Positions 1 through 5,129 of a stretch of DNA of 5,129 bases are shown one piece after another. The notes under the pieces were generated by a model that was not told where the DNA came from, did not search any database, and worked only from the letters and a program-made list of their open reading frames with translations. The translations under genes and the position numbers were made by a program. This DNA is from Candidatus Nitrosopolaris nunavutensis (GTDB lineage: Archaea > Thermoproteota > Nitrososphaeria > Nitrososphaerales > Nitrososphaeraceae), in contig DAOM01000051.1 in assembly GCA_002501855.1 (NCBI GenBank), positions 7,935-13,063 of the forward strand, given 5' to 3'. How positions within the stretch are numbered: the stretch's first letter is position 1; every line of letters begins with the position of its first letter.

Positions 1-1785
1 CTTGTCATAACTGTAATTGTTCTAGTTGTACCTTTAACCATCATCATAAGTAAAGGCACAAGCTCGAATGCTGCTGTGATTTGGAATATAGGATCGATAA
101 GTTTTACAGACTTGCTGACCGATTCTATGTCATCTATCTATAGGATGTTCGTAGCGCTAGCATTGTCATTCATCGTAGCTATTATTGTTGGAATTACAGC
201 AGCGCGGAAGCCCTTAGCATCTAGAATTATTATACCCATCGTAGATATTTTACAGTCAGTTCCAATACTTGGCTTCTTTCCGGCCGCTATTGCATTTTTT
301 ATCACTTTATTTAGTGGAAGTCCAATAGGAGTGGAATTAGCAGCAATCTTCTTAATTTTTACCAGTATGGTATGGAACATGATATTTGCAGTCTATGAAT
401 CCGTACTCTCAATCCCGCCAGAATTGATAGAAACGAGCCAGGCATGTAGAGCAAATCCATTGTTGCAATTCCGAAGACTTTACTTGCCTGCAAGTATACC
501 AAAATTGATTTACAATAGCATTCTGTCTTGGGCTGCCGGGTGGTACTTCCTTACAGCAGCGGAGATCATATCTGTAGGTTCGAATACCTTTACGCTTCCC
601 GGCTTGGGTAGTCTACTTAGTAAGTCTGTAGCTTCCGGGCAATACATAGAGGCTCTGGTAGCAATTGCGGTGTTGATTTTAATTATTATGTTAACAGACT
701 TCTTCATTTGGAGACCGCTAGAGTCATATTCTAATCGTTTCAGATATGACTATTCTACTTCCTCTCCTGATCTTGCTAGACATCACATTATGCAGGATAG
801 TAACAACAACATTGCTCGACTTTTTTTGAGAAGAGTTGCATTCCAACCCATTCACTTACGTATCATAAATCCAAGGCCGCTGATACATATAAAATCAAAC
901 CTGTTGATACGAACCTTAGGAAAATTAGTATCTGCCTTTGAATTTCGTATATTTCCTACCGTCCACCATTGGTTCGACAATAAGAGAAATCTCAGATTAT
1001 TTGTGAGTATAACGCTATCTGTTTTAACGATATCTGCGATTTTGGTTATTGTTCTAGAAGGCGGAGTAATTTACAAGTCATTATCTGCTCTTTCCAACAT
1101 GTACTTCTCACTTTACAAAGATCCACGGAGTGCAAAAATTGTCTCTCAAATTCCACTAGCGCTATTATTGTCATACCTTAGGTTGGCCTCAGCCTACCTT
1201 ATAACCTTGGCATGGACTATACCTGTAGCCATCAAGATTGCTCACAATCCCAATTTTGAACGGATAATGCCTCTGTTTCAGACCTTTGCAGCCATACCTG
1301 CTACTGCATTCTTTCCTTTTATGGCGATCCTTGTTGCGTATATACCCGGCGGACTTGAATTTCCTTCGATTCTACTTATACTAACAGGAATGCAATGGTA
1401 CATTCTATTCAACCTAATTGGCGGAGTACGGTCGATTTCAGGAGATATAGAAGAAGCGGCAAAAGCACTCAGGGCCGACAAGGGCCAGTACATCAGACGG
1501 GTCTTGTTTCCATCGTTATACCCCTCATTTATTACTGGTAGCATTACAGGTTGGGGAGGAGGATGGAACTCCCTGATAGTCGCAGAATTCCTCATATATG
1601 GAAACAAAACATACTCTGTGCTTGGTATAGGATCTCTCTTAGACAAAGCCGCATACACTTTAGGAAACACAGTGCTGCTATTCTTGATTGTTGGAGTCAT
1701 GATAGCGGTGATTGTCGCAATTAATCGATTAGTGTGGAGACGGCTTTATAGAAAAGTGGTTAGAAAATATAGCATGAGTGGCTAG
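1..1785 (+). CDS. Fused two-domain ABC transporter permease (anion-type importer), 5' end outside window
   Basis: This is the membrane channel subunit of an ABC importer. Residues are counted from the first codon in the window; 594 are visible. The frame is open to position 1 and its first 17 residues form a hydrophobic helix, so the start lies upstream and the GTG at 76 is internal. Two permease domains (BPD_transp_1 type) lie in one chain, each with about six helices. Helices are near 1-17, 46-66, 76-104, 110-134, 168-190, 216-237, then 333-353, 386-413, 423-448, 456-476, 511-534 and 557-574. Each half has an EAA loop that contacts the ATPase (about 143-163, and 484-508 with EEAAKALRA...LFPSLYP). 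The halves also share GW/AE segments (176-193, 517-534) followed by GLGSLL (201-206) and GIGSLL (542-547). A basic, probably cytoplasmic linker of about 95 residues joins them. This matches the 'duplicated permease' family (COG4986, from memory), related to nitrate/sulfonate/taurine permeases. The ATPase and accessory genes follow. Substrate is unknown. Confidence 0.93.
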   Translation, partial: LVITVIVLVVPLTIIISKGTSSNAAVIWNIGSISFTDLLTDSMSSIYRMFVALALSFIVAIIVGITAARKPLASRIIIPIVDILQSVPILGFFPAAIAFFITLFSGSPIGVELAAIFLIFTSMVWNMIFAVYESVLSIPPELIETSQACRANPLLQFRRLYLPASIPKLIYNSILSWAAGWYFLTAAEIISVGSNTFTLPGLGSLLSKSVASGQYIEALVAIAVLILIIMLTDFFIWRPLESYSNRFRYDYSTSSPDLARHHIMQDSNNNIARLFLRRVAFQPIHLRIINPRPLIHIKSNLLIRTLGKLVSAFEFRIFPTVHHWFDNKRNLRLFVSITLSVLTISAILVIVLEGGVIYKSLSALSNMYFSLYKDPRSAKIVSQIPLALLLSYLRLASAYLITLAWTIPVAIKIAHNPNFERIMPLFQTFAAIPATAFFPFMAILVAYIPGGLEFPSILLILTGMQWYILFNLIGGVRSISGDIEEAAKALRADKGQYIRRVLFPSLYPSFITGSITGWGGGWNSLIVAEFLIYGNKTYSVLGIGSLLDKAAYTLGNTVLLFLIVGVMIAVIVAINRLVWRRLYRKVVRKYSMSG

Positions 1786-1822
1786 CTCGCATGGAATACT
1801 TAATTTCTAAAAATCCTCAATT

Positions 1823-1868
1823 TCTAGAGCAATTGTGAATTCAAGTCAAAAATTATTAATTCTCTAGA
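1823..1868. repeat. Imperfect inverted repeat between permease and ATPase genes
   Basis: The left arm TCTAGAGcAATT (1823-1834) pairs with the right arm AATTCTCTAGA (1858-1868): 11 base pairs with one bulged C at 1830 and a 23-base AT-rich loop. It lies 37 bases after the permease stop and ends 13 bases before the TATA-like box at 1882. It could be a 3' hairpin of the permease transcript or a DNA-binding site upstream of the ATPase promoter. No long T-run follows the right arm, which argues against a simple terminator. Function is inferred only from symmetry and position. Confidence 0.4.
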
Positions 1869-1881
1869 GGAAATGGTTGTC

Positions 1882-1890
1882 TATATATAT
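1882..1890 (+). promoter_or_regulatory. TATA-like box for the ATPase gene
   Basis: TATATATAT is centred about 37 bases before the ATG at 1923. Archaeal transcription starts roughly 25-30 bases downstream of the TATA centre, so a start near 1911-1916 and a leader of about ten bases or less is expected. No Shine-Dalgarno-like motif precedes the ATG, which fits leaderless or nearly leaderless expression. The box suggests that the ATPase gene can be transcribed separately from the permease. Confidence 0.5.
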
Positions 1891-1922
1891 CAATGTAATA
1901 TCCGATCTAATGTATCATTTGC

Positions 1923-2846
1923 ATGAAAACACGCAAATATGCCCACGTTAAGGATAACTACAACGAAAGTCCTCCTAGCAACAACAATAATAATTATTCC
2001 GACGAAAGAGGTGACGATTACGTTTTAGACGGGACTCCAGTTTTAATGAAGAATTTTGATAATGTACCAAAACCTTTTGAAAGCGGCTCCACGCCTTTGC
2101 TCGAGCTCAAAAATATAACTAAAGAATACGTTGATGATCGTGGAAAGAAAATAGTAGTCCTGAATGGTATCAATTTGTCAATAAATCATCACGAATACAT
2201 ATCTATCGTTGGACCCTCTGGCGGGGGTAAATCCACATTGTTAAGGATAATAATGGGATTGGAAACATGCACCACAGGGGAAGTGTTATTGAAGGGTGAA
2301 CCCCTCAAAGGAAAAGTAGATCCCCATATGGCAATGGTATTCCAATCATTTGGACTTTTTCCTTGGCTTACAGTAGTTGAAAACGTAGAATTTGGTCTAG
2401 AATCTAATCATATACCAAAGGATGAGAGAAGGAAAAAAAGTCTTAATATCATCCAAGAAGTGGGTCTAGAAGGCTTTGAGAATGCATACCCACGTGAATT
2501 ATCTGGCGGGATGAAGCAAAGAGTCGGTATTGCAAGGGCACTTGTACTTGATCCCGAGGTCCTTCTTATGGACGAACCATTCTCTTCTCTAGACCCCTTA
2601 ACTGCCGAGGCCCTAAGAGAAGAAATTCTGAAAGTTTGGAGCAACCGTCTCACTACACCAGATGTAGTTATAATGGTATCTCATAACGTCGCGGAGGCTG
2701 TCTATCTCTCAGACAGAGTAGTAGTTTTGAGCCACAGGCCTGCATCTGTGGTGAAGGAAGTTCACATAGACATACCACGACCTCGCGAGAAACGTGATAC
2801 TTCAATATATGACTATACTGATCAAATAACGACACTTATTGCATAA
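1923..2846 (+). CDS. ABC transporter ATP-binding protein, nitrate/sulfonate/taurine type
   Basis: This cytoplasmic ATPase (307 residues) powers uptake through the adjacent permease. All nucleotide-binding motifs are intact: A-loop tyrosine Y69, Walker A GPSGGGKST (97-105), Q-loop Q141 in VFQSFGLFPW, signature LSGGMKQR (193-200), Walker B VLLMDEP (213-219) with catalytic E218, D-loop SSLD (221-224) and H-loop H254. The Q-loop region and the MKQR signature are typical of the TauB/SsuB/NrtD group (COG1116). Residues 1-55 are a hydrophilic extension with five consecutive asparagines at 20-24 (AAC/AAT codons, 1980-1994), outside the conserved fold. The ATG at 1923 is preferred because it is the first ATG after an in-frame TAA at 1908 and sits correctly behind a TATA box; ATG 2046 (residue 42) is an alternative that would remove most of the tail. 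The protein stops soon after the ATPase domain and lacks the C-terminal AAA-associated domain, which is encoded by the next gene. Confidence 0.95.
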   Translation: MKTRKYAHVKDNYNESPPSNNNNNYSDERGDDYVLDGTPVLMKNFDNVPKPFESGSTPLLELKNITKEYVDDRGKKIVVLNGINLSINHHEYISIVGPSGGGKSTLLRIIMGLETCTTGEVLLKGEPLKGKVDPHMAMVFQSFGLFPWLTVVENVEFGLESNHIPKDERRKKSLNIIQEVGLEGFENAYPRELSGGMKQRVGIARALVLDPEVLLMDEPFSSLDPLTAEALREEILKVWSNRLTTPDVVIMVSHNVAEAVYLSDRVVVLSHRPASVVKEVHIDIPRPREKRDTSIYDYTDQITTLIA

Positions 2847-2922
2847 AAACAATATCGACTCGACTCTTTGTATTTATACACTCCGACTGACAAAATTAAG
2901 ATCATAGCCCTTAAAATAAAAA

Positions 2923-2929
2923 TTTAAAT
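2923..2929 (+). promoter_or_regulatory. Possible TATA-like element for the AAA-associated domain gene
   Basis: TTTAAAT, within an A/T-rich run from about 2911, is centred about 42 bases before the TTG at 2968, predicting a transcript start near 2952. The better-looking TATATAAAA at 2955-2963 is too close to that start codon: it would place initiation near 2985, inside the gene. Which of the two, if either, is used cannot be decided from sequence, and transcription could also continue from the ATPase gene. Confidence 0.25.
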
Positions 2930-2939
2930 CACAGCCATG

Positions 2940-2971
2940 CCAAGCTTATTGTAGTATATAAAATAACTTGG
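2940..2971 (+). promoter_or_regulatory. Potential hairpin covering the TTG start codon
   Basis: The arms CCAAGcTTATT (2940-2950) and AATAACTTGG (2962-2971) can form ten base pairs with one bulged C at 2945 and an 11-base loop (2951-2961). The right arm contains the whole TTG start codon (2968-2970). If the transcript begins upstream of 2940, this fold would hide the start and could lower or control translation. A five-codon ORF, ATG CCA AGC TTA TTG then TAG (2937-2954), runs through the left arm. The pairing is seen directly; a regulatory role is inference. Confidence 0.35.
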
Positions 2972-3453
2972 ATATACCAAAGGTTCATTACAGCGTTCTT
3001 CTCGGATTCTTGGAAATCTTAGATGATCTCGGCGGAAAATCAGACGTAGCAGGAATTGCATCTAAACAAGGTTTGGAGTTAGATGACCTTCTGCCAATAC
3101 TTGAATCAGGAGAAATGCTAGGCCTAATTCAGGTAACAGCAGGCGATGTGTCTATAACTGAAAAAGGACATTTGTTCATAGTAGCTAGCCCAAAAGTCCA
3201 AAAAAAAATGTTACGAGATATAATTATCAATTTAGACACATTCAAGAAATTAGTTGATCTCGTAAAACGAAGCGAAAAGGGCCGTATCAGTAAAGATGAG
3301 GCATTGGAATTTGTTTCTAATCAGGATGTGGCGACGCAGAGTCCCGATGGCGATGGTTCAAATGAGTTCGACTGGATCGTTGAGTGGGGAAGACAGGCAC
3401 TTATTCTCAACTATGACGCTAACGAGGAGAGCATAAGTATTAGGCAACGTTAA
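2968..3453 (+). CDS. Stand-alone C-terminal AAA-associated domain protein, ABC transporter accessory
   Basis: This soluble protein of 161 residues matches the C-terminal AAA-associated domain (AAA_assoc_C, PF09821) that in many bacteria and archaea follows the ATPase domain of this transporter type. Visible signatures are a GFLEILDDLGG start helix (residues 14-24), the segment DLLPILESGEMLGLIQVTAGDVSITEKG (about 40-67), which resembles a winged-helix-like ending, and the C-terminal FDWIVEWGRQALILNYD pattern. The TTG at 2968 is chosen because the frame opens only after a TAA at 2959, the family's conserved start follows at once, and the first in-frame ATG lies 50 codons in, inside the domain. 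The exact role of the domain is not established; modulation of the ATPase is an inference from its usual fusion. It lies 121 bases after the ATPase gene, in a different frame. Residues 114-126 are a polar stretch, probably a loop. Confidence 0.85.
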   Translation: MDIPKVHYSVLLGFLEILDDLGGKSDVAGIASKQGLELDDLLPILESGEMLGLIQVTAGDVSITEKGHLFIVASPKVQKKMLRDIIINLDTFKKLVDLVKRSEKGRISKDEALEFVSNQDVATQSPDGDGSNEFDWIVEWGRQALILNYDANEESISIRQR

Positions 3454-3455
3454 GT

Positions 3456-3480
3456 AGTACTGATAATACTTTCTCTACTT
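3456..3480 (+). terminator. Weak candidate transcription terminator after the AAA-associated gene
   Basis: A four-base-pair stem (AGTA 3456-3459 with TACT 3467-3470) is followed by the pyrimidine-rich run TTCTCTACTT (3471-3480), starting a few bases after the stop codon. Archaeal termination depends mainly on T-rich non-template DNA; this run is interrupted and short, so the call rests mostly on position. Confidence 0.2.
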
Positions 3481-3481
3481 T

Positions 3482-3583
3482 ATGATATTTGAGGAGAGGA
3501 CAATGACTGATCTCTTTAATAATGTTAAGCCGACGAACAAAAGATTCGTTCGTTCTTATTGTCAATATGGTGATCTACCCTAA
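3482..3583 (+). CDS. Doubtful small ORF, 33 codons (or 26 from a second ATG)
   Basis: An open frame runs from ATG 3482 to TAA 3581. A second in-frame ATG at 3503 would give a 26-residue peptide that begins MTDLFNNVKP and ends CQYGDLP. That ATG is preceded by GAGGAGAGGA (3491-3500), a good Shine-Dalgarno match with AGGAG six bases away. The product has no hydrophobic segment and resembles nothing I recognise. It lies 28 bases after the AAA-associated gene and could be a translated tail of that transcript. An ORF this short is expected by chance, and the other genes here lack Shine-Dalgarno sites, so this is only a candidate. Confidence 0.18.
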   Translation: MIFEERTMTDLFNNVKPTNKRFVRSYCQYGDLP

Positions 3584-3725
3584 ACTAGTAAAATATGCAG
3601 TTAATGATATTTAGGATCGATTAATTTCTCGGTAATATGGTCTGATTCATCTCGCCTCTGCTTTAACATAAGGTACTTGCTGAATGGATCGATTCACATG
3701 GATGTGGCGGCAAATTAGCTATAAA

Positions 3726-3781
3726 CAGATAGAGCCTGTCAAATAGAGCAGTCAGCCGTCACGTGTAGTGTCAGATAGAAC
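3726..3781. repeat. Three imperfect direct repeats of a CAGATAGAGC-like motif
   Basis: CAGATAGAGC (3726-3735), TGTCAAATAGAGC (3737-3749) and TGTCAGATAGAAC (3769-3781) are near-copies; the last two agree at 11 of 13 positions. The spacing is uneven, so this is not a CRISPR array. CACGTG (3760-3765) lies between copies two and three. The cause may be local duplication or chance. Confidence 0.3.
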
Positions 3782-3783
3782 AT

Positions 3784-3820
3784 GGGTTTATGAGATGATT
3801 GGTCTTACTTGTCATAACCC
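3784..3820 (-). terminator. Bulged hairpin downstream of the UbiB-like gene, possible 3' end signal
   Basis: GGGTTtATGA (3784-3793) can pair with TCATAACCC (3812-3820): nine base pairs with one bulged T and an 18-base loop. On the minus strand it begins 19 bases after the kinase stop codon, so it would lie in the 3' untranslated region of that transcript. No T-run follows on either strand, so a role in termination or RNA stability is speculative. Confidence 0.25.
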
Positions 3821-3839
3821 CTCTTGGCGTGTCTGATCT

Positions 3840-5129
3840 CTAGAATCTTTTTTTCAGAATCGCTGCCAGCGCAATACCAAATGCCCCAGCTGACGCGATA
3901 AAACCACCGTAAGCAATATTGGTGTTATGAGGCATAACTAAAGCAGACCCTAAAAACAGAGCCGACGCAAACACACTCGCTCCCAAAAAGTTATAGCTGG
4001 TTTCGCGCTTCTTGCCATAAATCTGCTGTGTATCTAGATACGATCTTAGCAAGGGCGCAAGCTCCACTGATTGTTCAATACCCTTCGCAAACCTTTTAAT
4101 CGAATCTTTTACCTCCTCAATATATGCCTCCCTAATAAGTCCTTCTTGCTCGAGAAGCTGTGAAAGTACCTTCACAAATCGTAAATTCACGTTGTGATGC
4201 TGATAGATGCCTTCCACTATAGATGTCATGCGCATATATAGTGCAAGATTCTTGGGTAATCTAAACGGAAATTTGCTCAGGGTCTTATTGGCAAGATCCA
4301 TCAATGCTCTTACCTCCATTCGATCTACTTCTTCACCATGCAATGATTGAATGCTAAGCTCGAGGGCTTTTTCGACCACATAGCGATTCACAGTTGGCTC
4401 CAACGTCCCGAGCTCTATCAAGACATTAACTGCCCTCGAGGGATCTTTTTCCACTAAGCTAAGATATAATCTGATTAGTTTAAGACGAGTTTCATTTTCT
4501 AGTCTGCCAACCATCCCAAAATCATAAAGAATTATTTCGCCAGCGTTTGTTACTGAGATATTGCCAGGATGAGGATCCGCGTGAAAGATGCTGTGCTGCA
4601 GTAGCATTTTGAAAAATATATGATGCACTCTAATTACTAGCTTTTCTCTGTCAATTCCTGCCCTATCCAATGAGGCGATATCAGTAATCTTAATGCCAGG
4701 GACATATTCCAAGGTAATTACATGTTGAGTTGTTAGCTCTAAAATGACGTTGGGAATGATTACCATATGATCGCTCTTCAAATTGTGTTTGATTGTAATT
4801 AGGTTATCAGCCTCTATTCTGTAATCCATTTCTTCATGAATCGTTTCGATAAATTGCGATAGCATGGCTTCAGCGGAAAATCGCAAATTTGGATCGATAA
4901 AGCGCGTTGCAACCGGCAGAATGCTCTTTAGAATGGCAATATCTTTTTCAATAATTTTTTCGATATCTGGTCTGCTCACCTTAACAATAACTTGCTGACC
5001 GTTATAAGTTGCCAGATATACTTGACCAAGACTCGCGCCAAAAAGCGCTCTTGTGTCGAACGTCCCAAATATCTTTTCAATTTCGCCGAGCTCGTCTTCA
5101 ATTATCGGTCTCGTTTTTGAGAACGGTGC
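3840..5129 (-). CDS. UbiB/ABC1 family atypical protein kinase-like protein, 5' end outside window
   Basis: This is a member of the ABC1/ADCK/UbiB family, ATP-binding proteins linked to isoprenoid quinone synthesis in bacteria and mitochondria. The archaeal substrate is not established. The frame runs unbroken to the window edge, giving 429 visible residues (numbered from the edge). The GTG at 4979 is internal, since the 50 codons before it carry the nucleotide loop FGASLGQVY (30-38) and the VAIK-type lysine K50 in VIVKV. Further motifs are EEMDYRIEADN (99-109), catalytic loop HADPHPGN (183-190, D185 and N190) and metal-binding DFG (203-205). Residues about 380-400 and 404-425 form two C-terminal membrane helices ending in KKRF, as in many UbiB proteins, so the kinase domain is probably membrane-anchored. 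The N-terminal KxGQ motif region is beyond the edge. The loop reads FGAS where the family usually has AAAS. The gene converges on the transporter genes and is probably unrelated to them. Confidence 0.93.
   Translation of the reverse strand, partial: APFSKTRPIIEDELGEIEKIFGTFDTRALFGASLGQVYLATYNGQQVIVKVSRPDIEKIIEKDIAILKSILPVATRFIDPNLRFSAEAMLSQFIETIHEEMDYRIEADNLITIKHNLKSDHMVIIPNVILELTTQHVITLEYVPGIKITDIASLDRAGIDREKLVIRVHHIFFKMLLQHSIFHADPHPGNISVTNAGEIILYDFGMVGRLENETRLKLIRLYLSLVEKDPSRAVNVLIELGTLEPTVNRYVVEKALELSIQSLHGEEVDRMEVRALMDLANKTLSKFPFRLPKNLALYMRMTSIVEGIYQHHNVNLRFVKVLSQLLEQEGLIREAYIEEVKDSIKRFAKGIEQSVELAPLLRSYLDTQQIYGKKRETSYNFLGASVFASALFLGSALVMPHNTNIAYGGFIASAGAFGIALAAILKKRF

Larger units (their letters stand above)
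3454..3839. other. Convergent intergenic region without a convincing gene
   Basis: This 386-base stretch separates the 3' ends of the AAA-associated gene (+) and the UbiB-like kinase gene (-). It contains a pyrimidine-rich run just after the + gene, one short ORF with a Shine-Dalgarno-like sequence, a small hairpin (ACGAAC 3533-3538 with GTTCGT 3548-3553), three copies of a CAGATAGAGC-like sequence, and a bulged hairpin near the minus-strand stop. No tRNA cloverleaf, CRISPR repeat or recognisable transposon end was seen. Confidence 0.6.

Noticed and set aside
76..78. GTG at 76 as the permease start
   Set aside because: The same frame is open to position 1 and encodes a hydrophobic helix needed for six helices in the first half, so the start lies outside the window.
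138..1700. Minus-strand ORFs at 138-380, 510-707 and 1278-1700
   Set aside because: They lie opposite the strongly conserved permease and their translations show no family features; they are shadows.
2408..2653. Minus-strand ORF opposite the ATPase
   Set aside because: It lies opposite the signature and Walker B coding region and has no recognisable domain.
2847..2967. A frameshift or readthrough joining the ATPase to the AAA-associated gene
   Set aside because: The ATPase frame stays open for 26 codons after its stop but then ends at TAA 2925. The next gene's frame is closed by TAA at 2959. The sequence between is A/T-rich and protein-unlike, so no single shift joins them.
3533..3553. Hairpin ACGAAC/GTTCGT as a terminator
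   Set aside because: Only six base pairs with a nine-base loop, inside the doubtful small ORF, and not followed by a T-run.
3601..3669. A 22-codon minus-strand ORF in the convergent gap
   Set aside because: No initiation signal and no family resemblance; chance length for AT-rich DNA.
3684..3746. A 20-codon + strand ORF beginning MDRFTWMWRQ
   Set aside because: Too short, no ribosome binding site, a stop codon directly before the ATG, and it overlaps the direct repeats.
3726..3781. CRISPR-like array
   Set aside because: The repeats are only 10-13 bases long, imperfect and unevenly spaced, with no cas gene in the window.
4977..4979. GTG at 4979 as the start of the UbiB-like gene
   Set aside because: The 50 codons before it encode the conserved nucleotide loop and the ATP-binding lysine, so the gene continues past the right edge.

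Overview
The window looks archaeal, most likely Thaumarchaeota (Nitrososphaeria), perhaps a low-GC member of the Nitrososphaerales. The reasons are AT-rich DNA with frequent ATA and AGA codons, TATA-like boxes placed for leaderless or nearly leaderless transcripts, an asparagine-rich N-terminal tail on an ABC ATPase, and an archaeal-style transporter gene set. This is inference from style and gene content; no rRNA or other marker gene is present.

Layout. Positions 1-1785 (+) hold an inner-membrane ABC permease in which two transmembrane domains are fused in one chain. It is open at the left edge, so its true start lies outside the window. After a 137-base gap with an imperfect inverted repeat and a TATA box, 1923-2846 (+) encodes the ATP-binding subunit, of the nitrate/sulfonate/taurine type. 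After a 121-base gap, 2968-3453 (+) encodes a 161-residue protein matching the 'C-terminal AAA-associated' domain, which in many relatives is fused to that ATPase. Here it is a separate gene with a TTG start inside a potential hairpin. A 386-base convergent gap (3454-3839) has no convincing gene, only a doubtful 33-codon ORF, short direct repeats and a hairpin. Positions 3840-5129 (-) carry a UbiB/ABC1 atypical kinase with two C-terminal membrane helices, open at the right edge.

The three + strand genes form one functional unit. The 12-helix permease would be the membrane channel, the ATPase would drive it, and the split-off domain is probably an accessory or regulatory part of the ATPase. 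No substrate-binding protein is visible, so the substrate is unknown; an anion is suggested only by family names. The UbiB-like kinase is convergent and probably unrelated to the transporter.

I do not see a clearly new system. The most interesting points are the split ATPase/C-terminal domain with a possibly sequestered TTG start, the missing binding protein, and an unusual sequence in the alanine-rich loop of the UbiB-like kinase.
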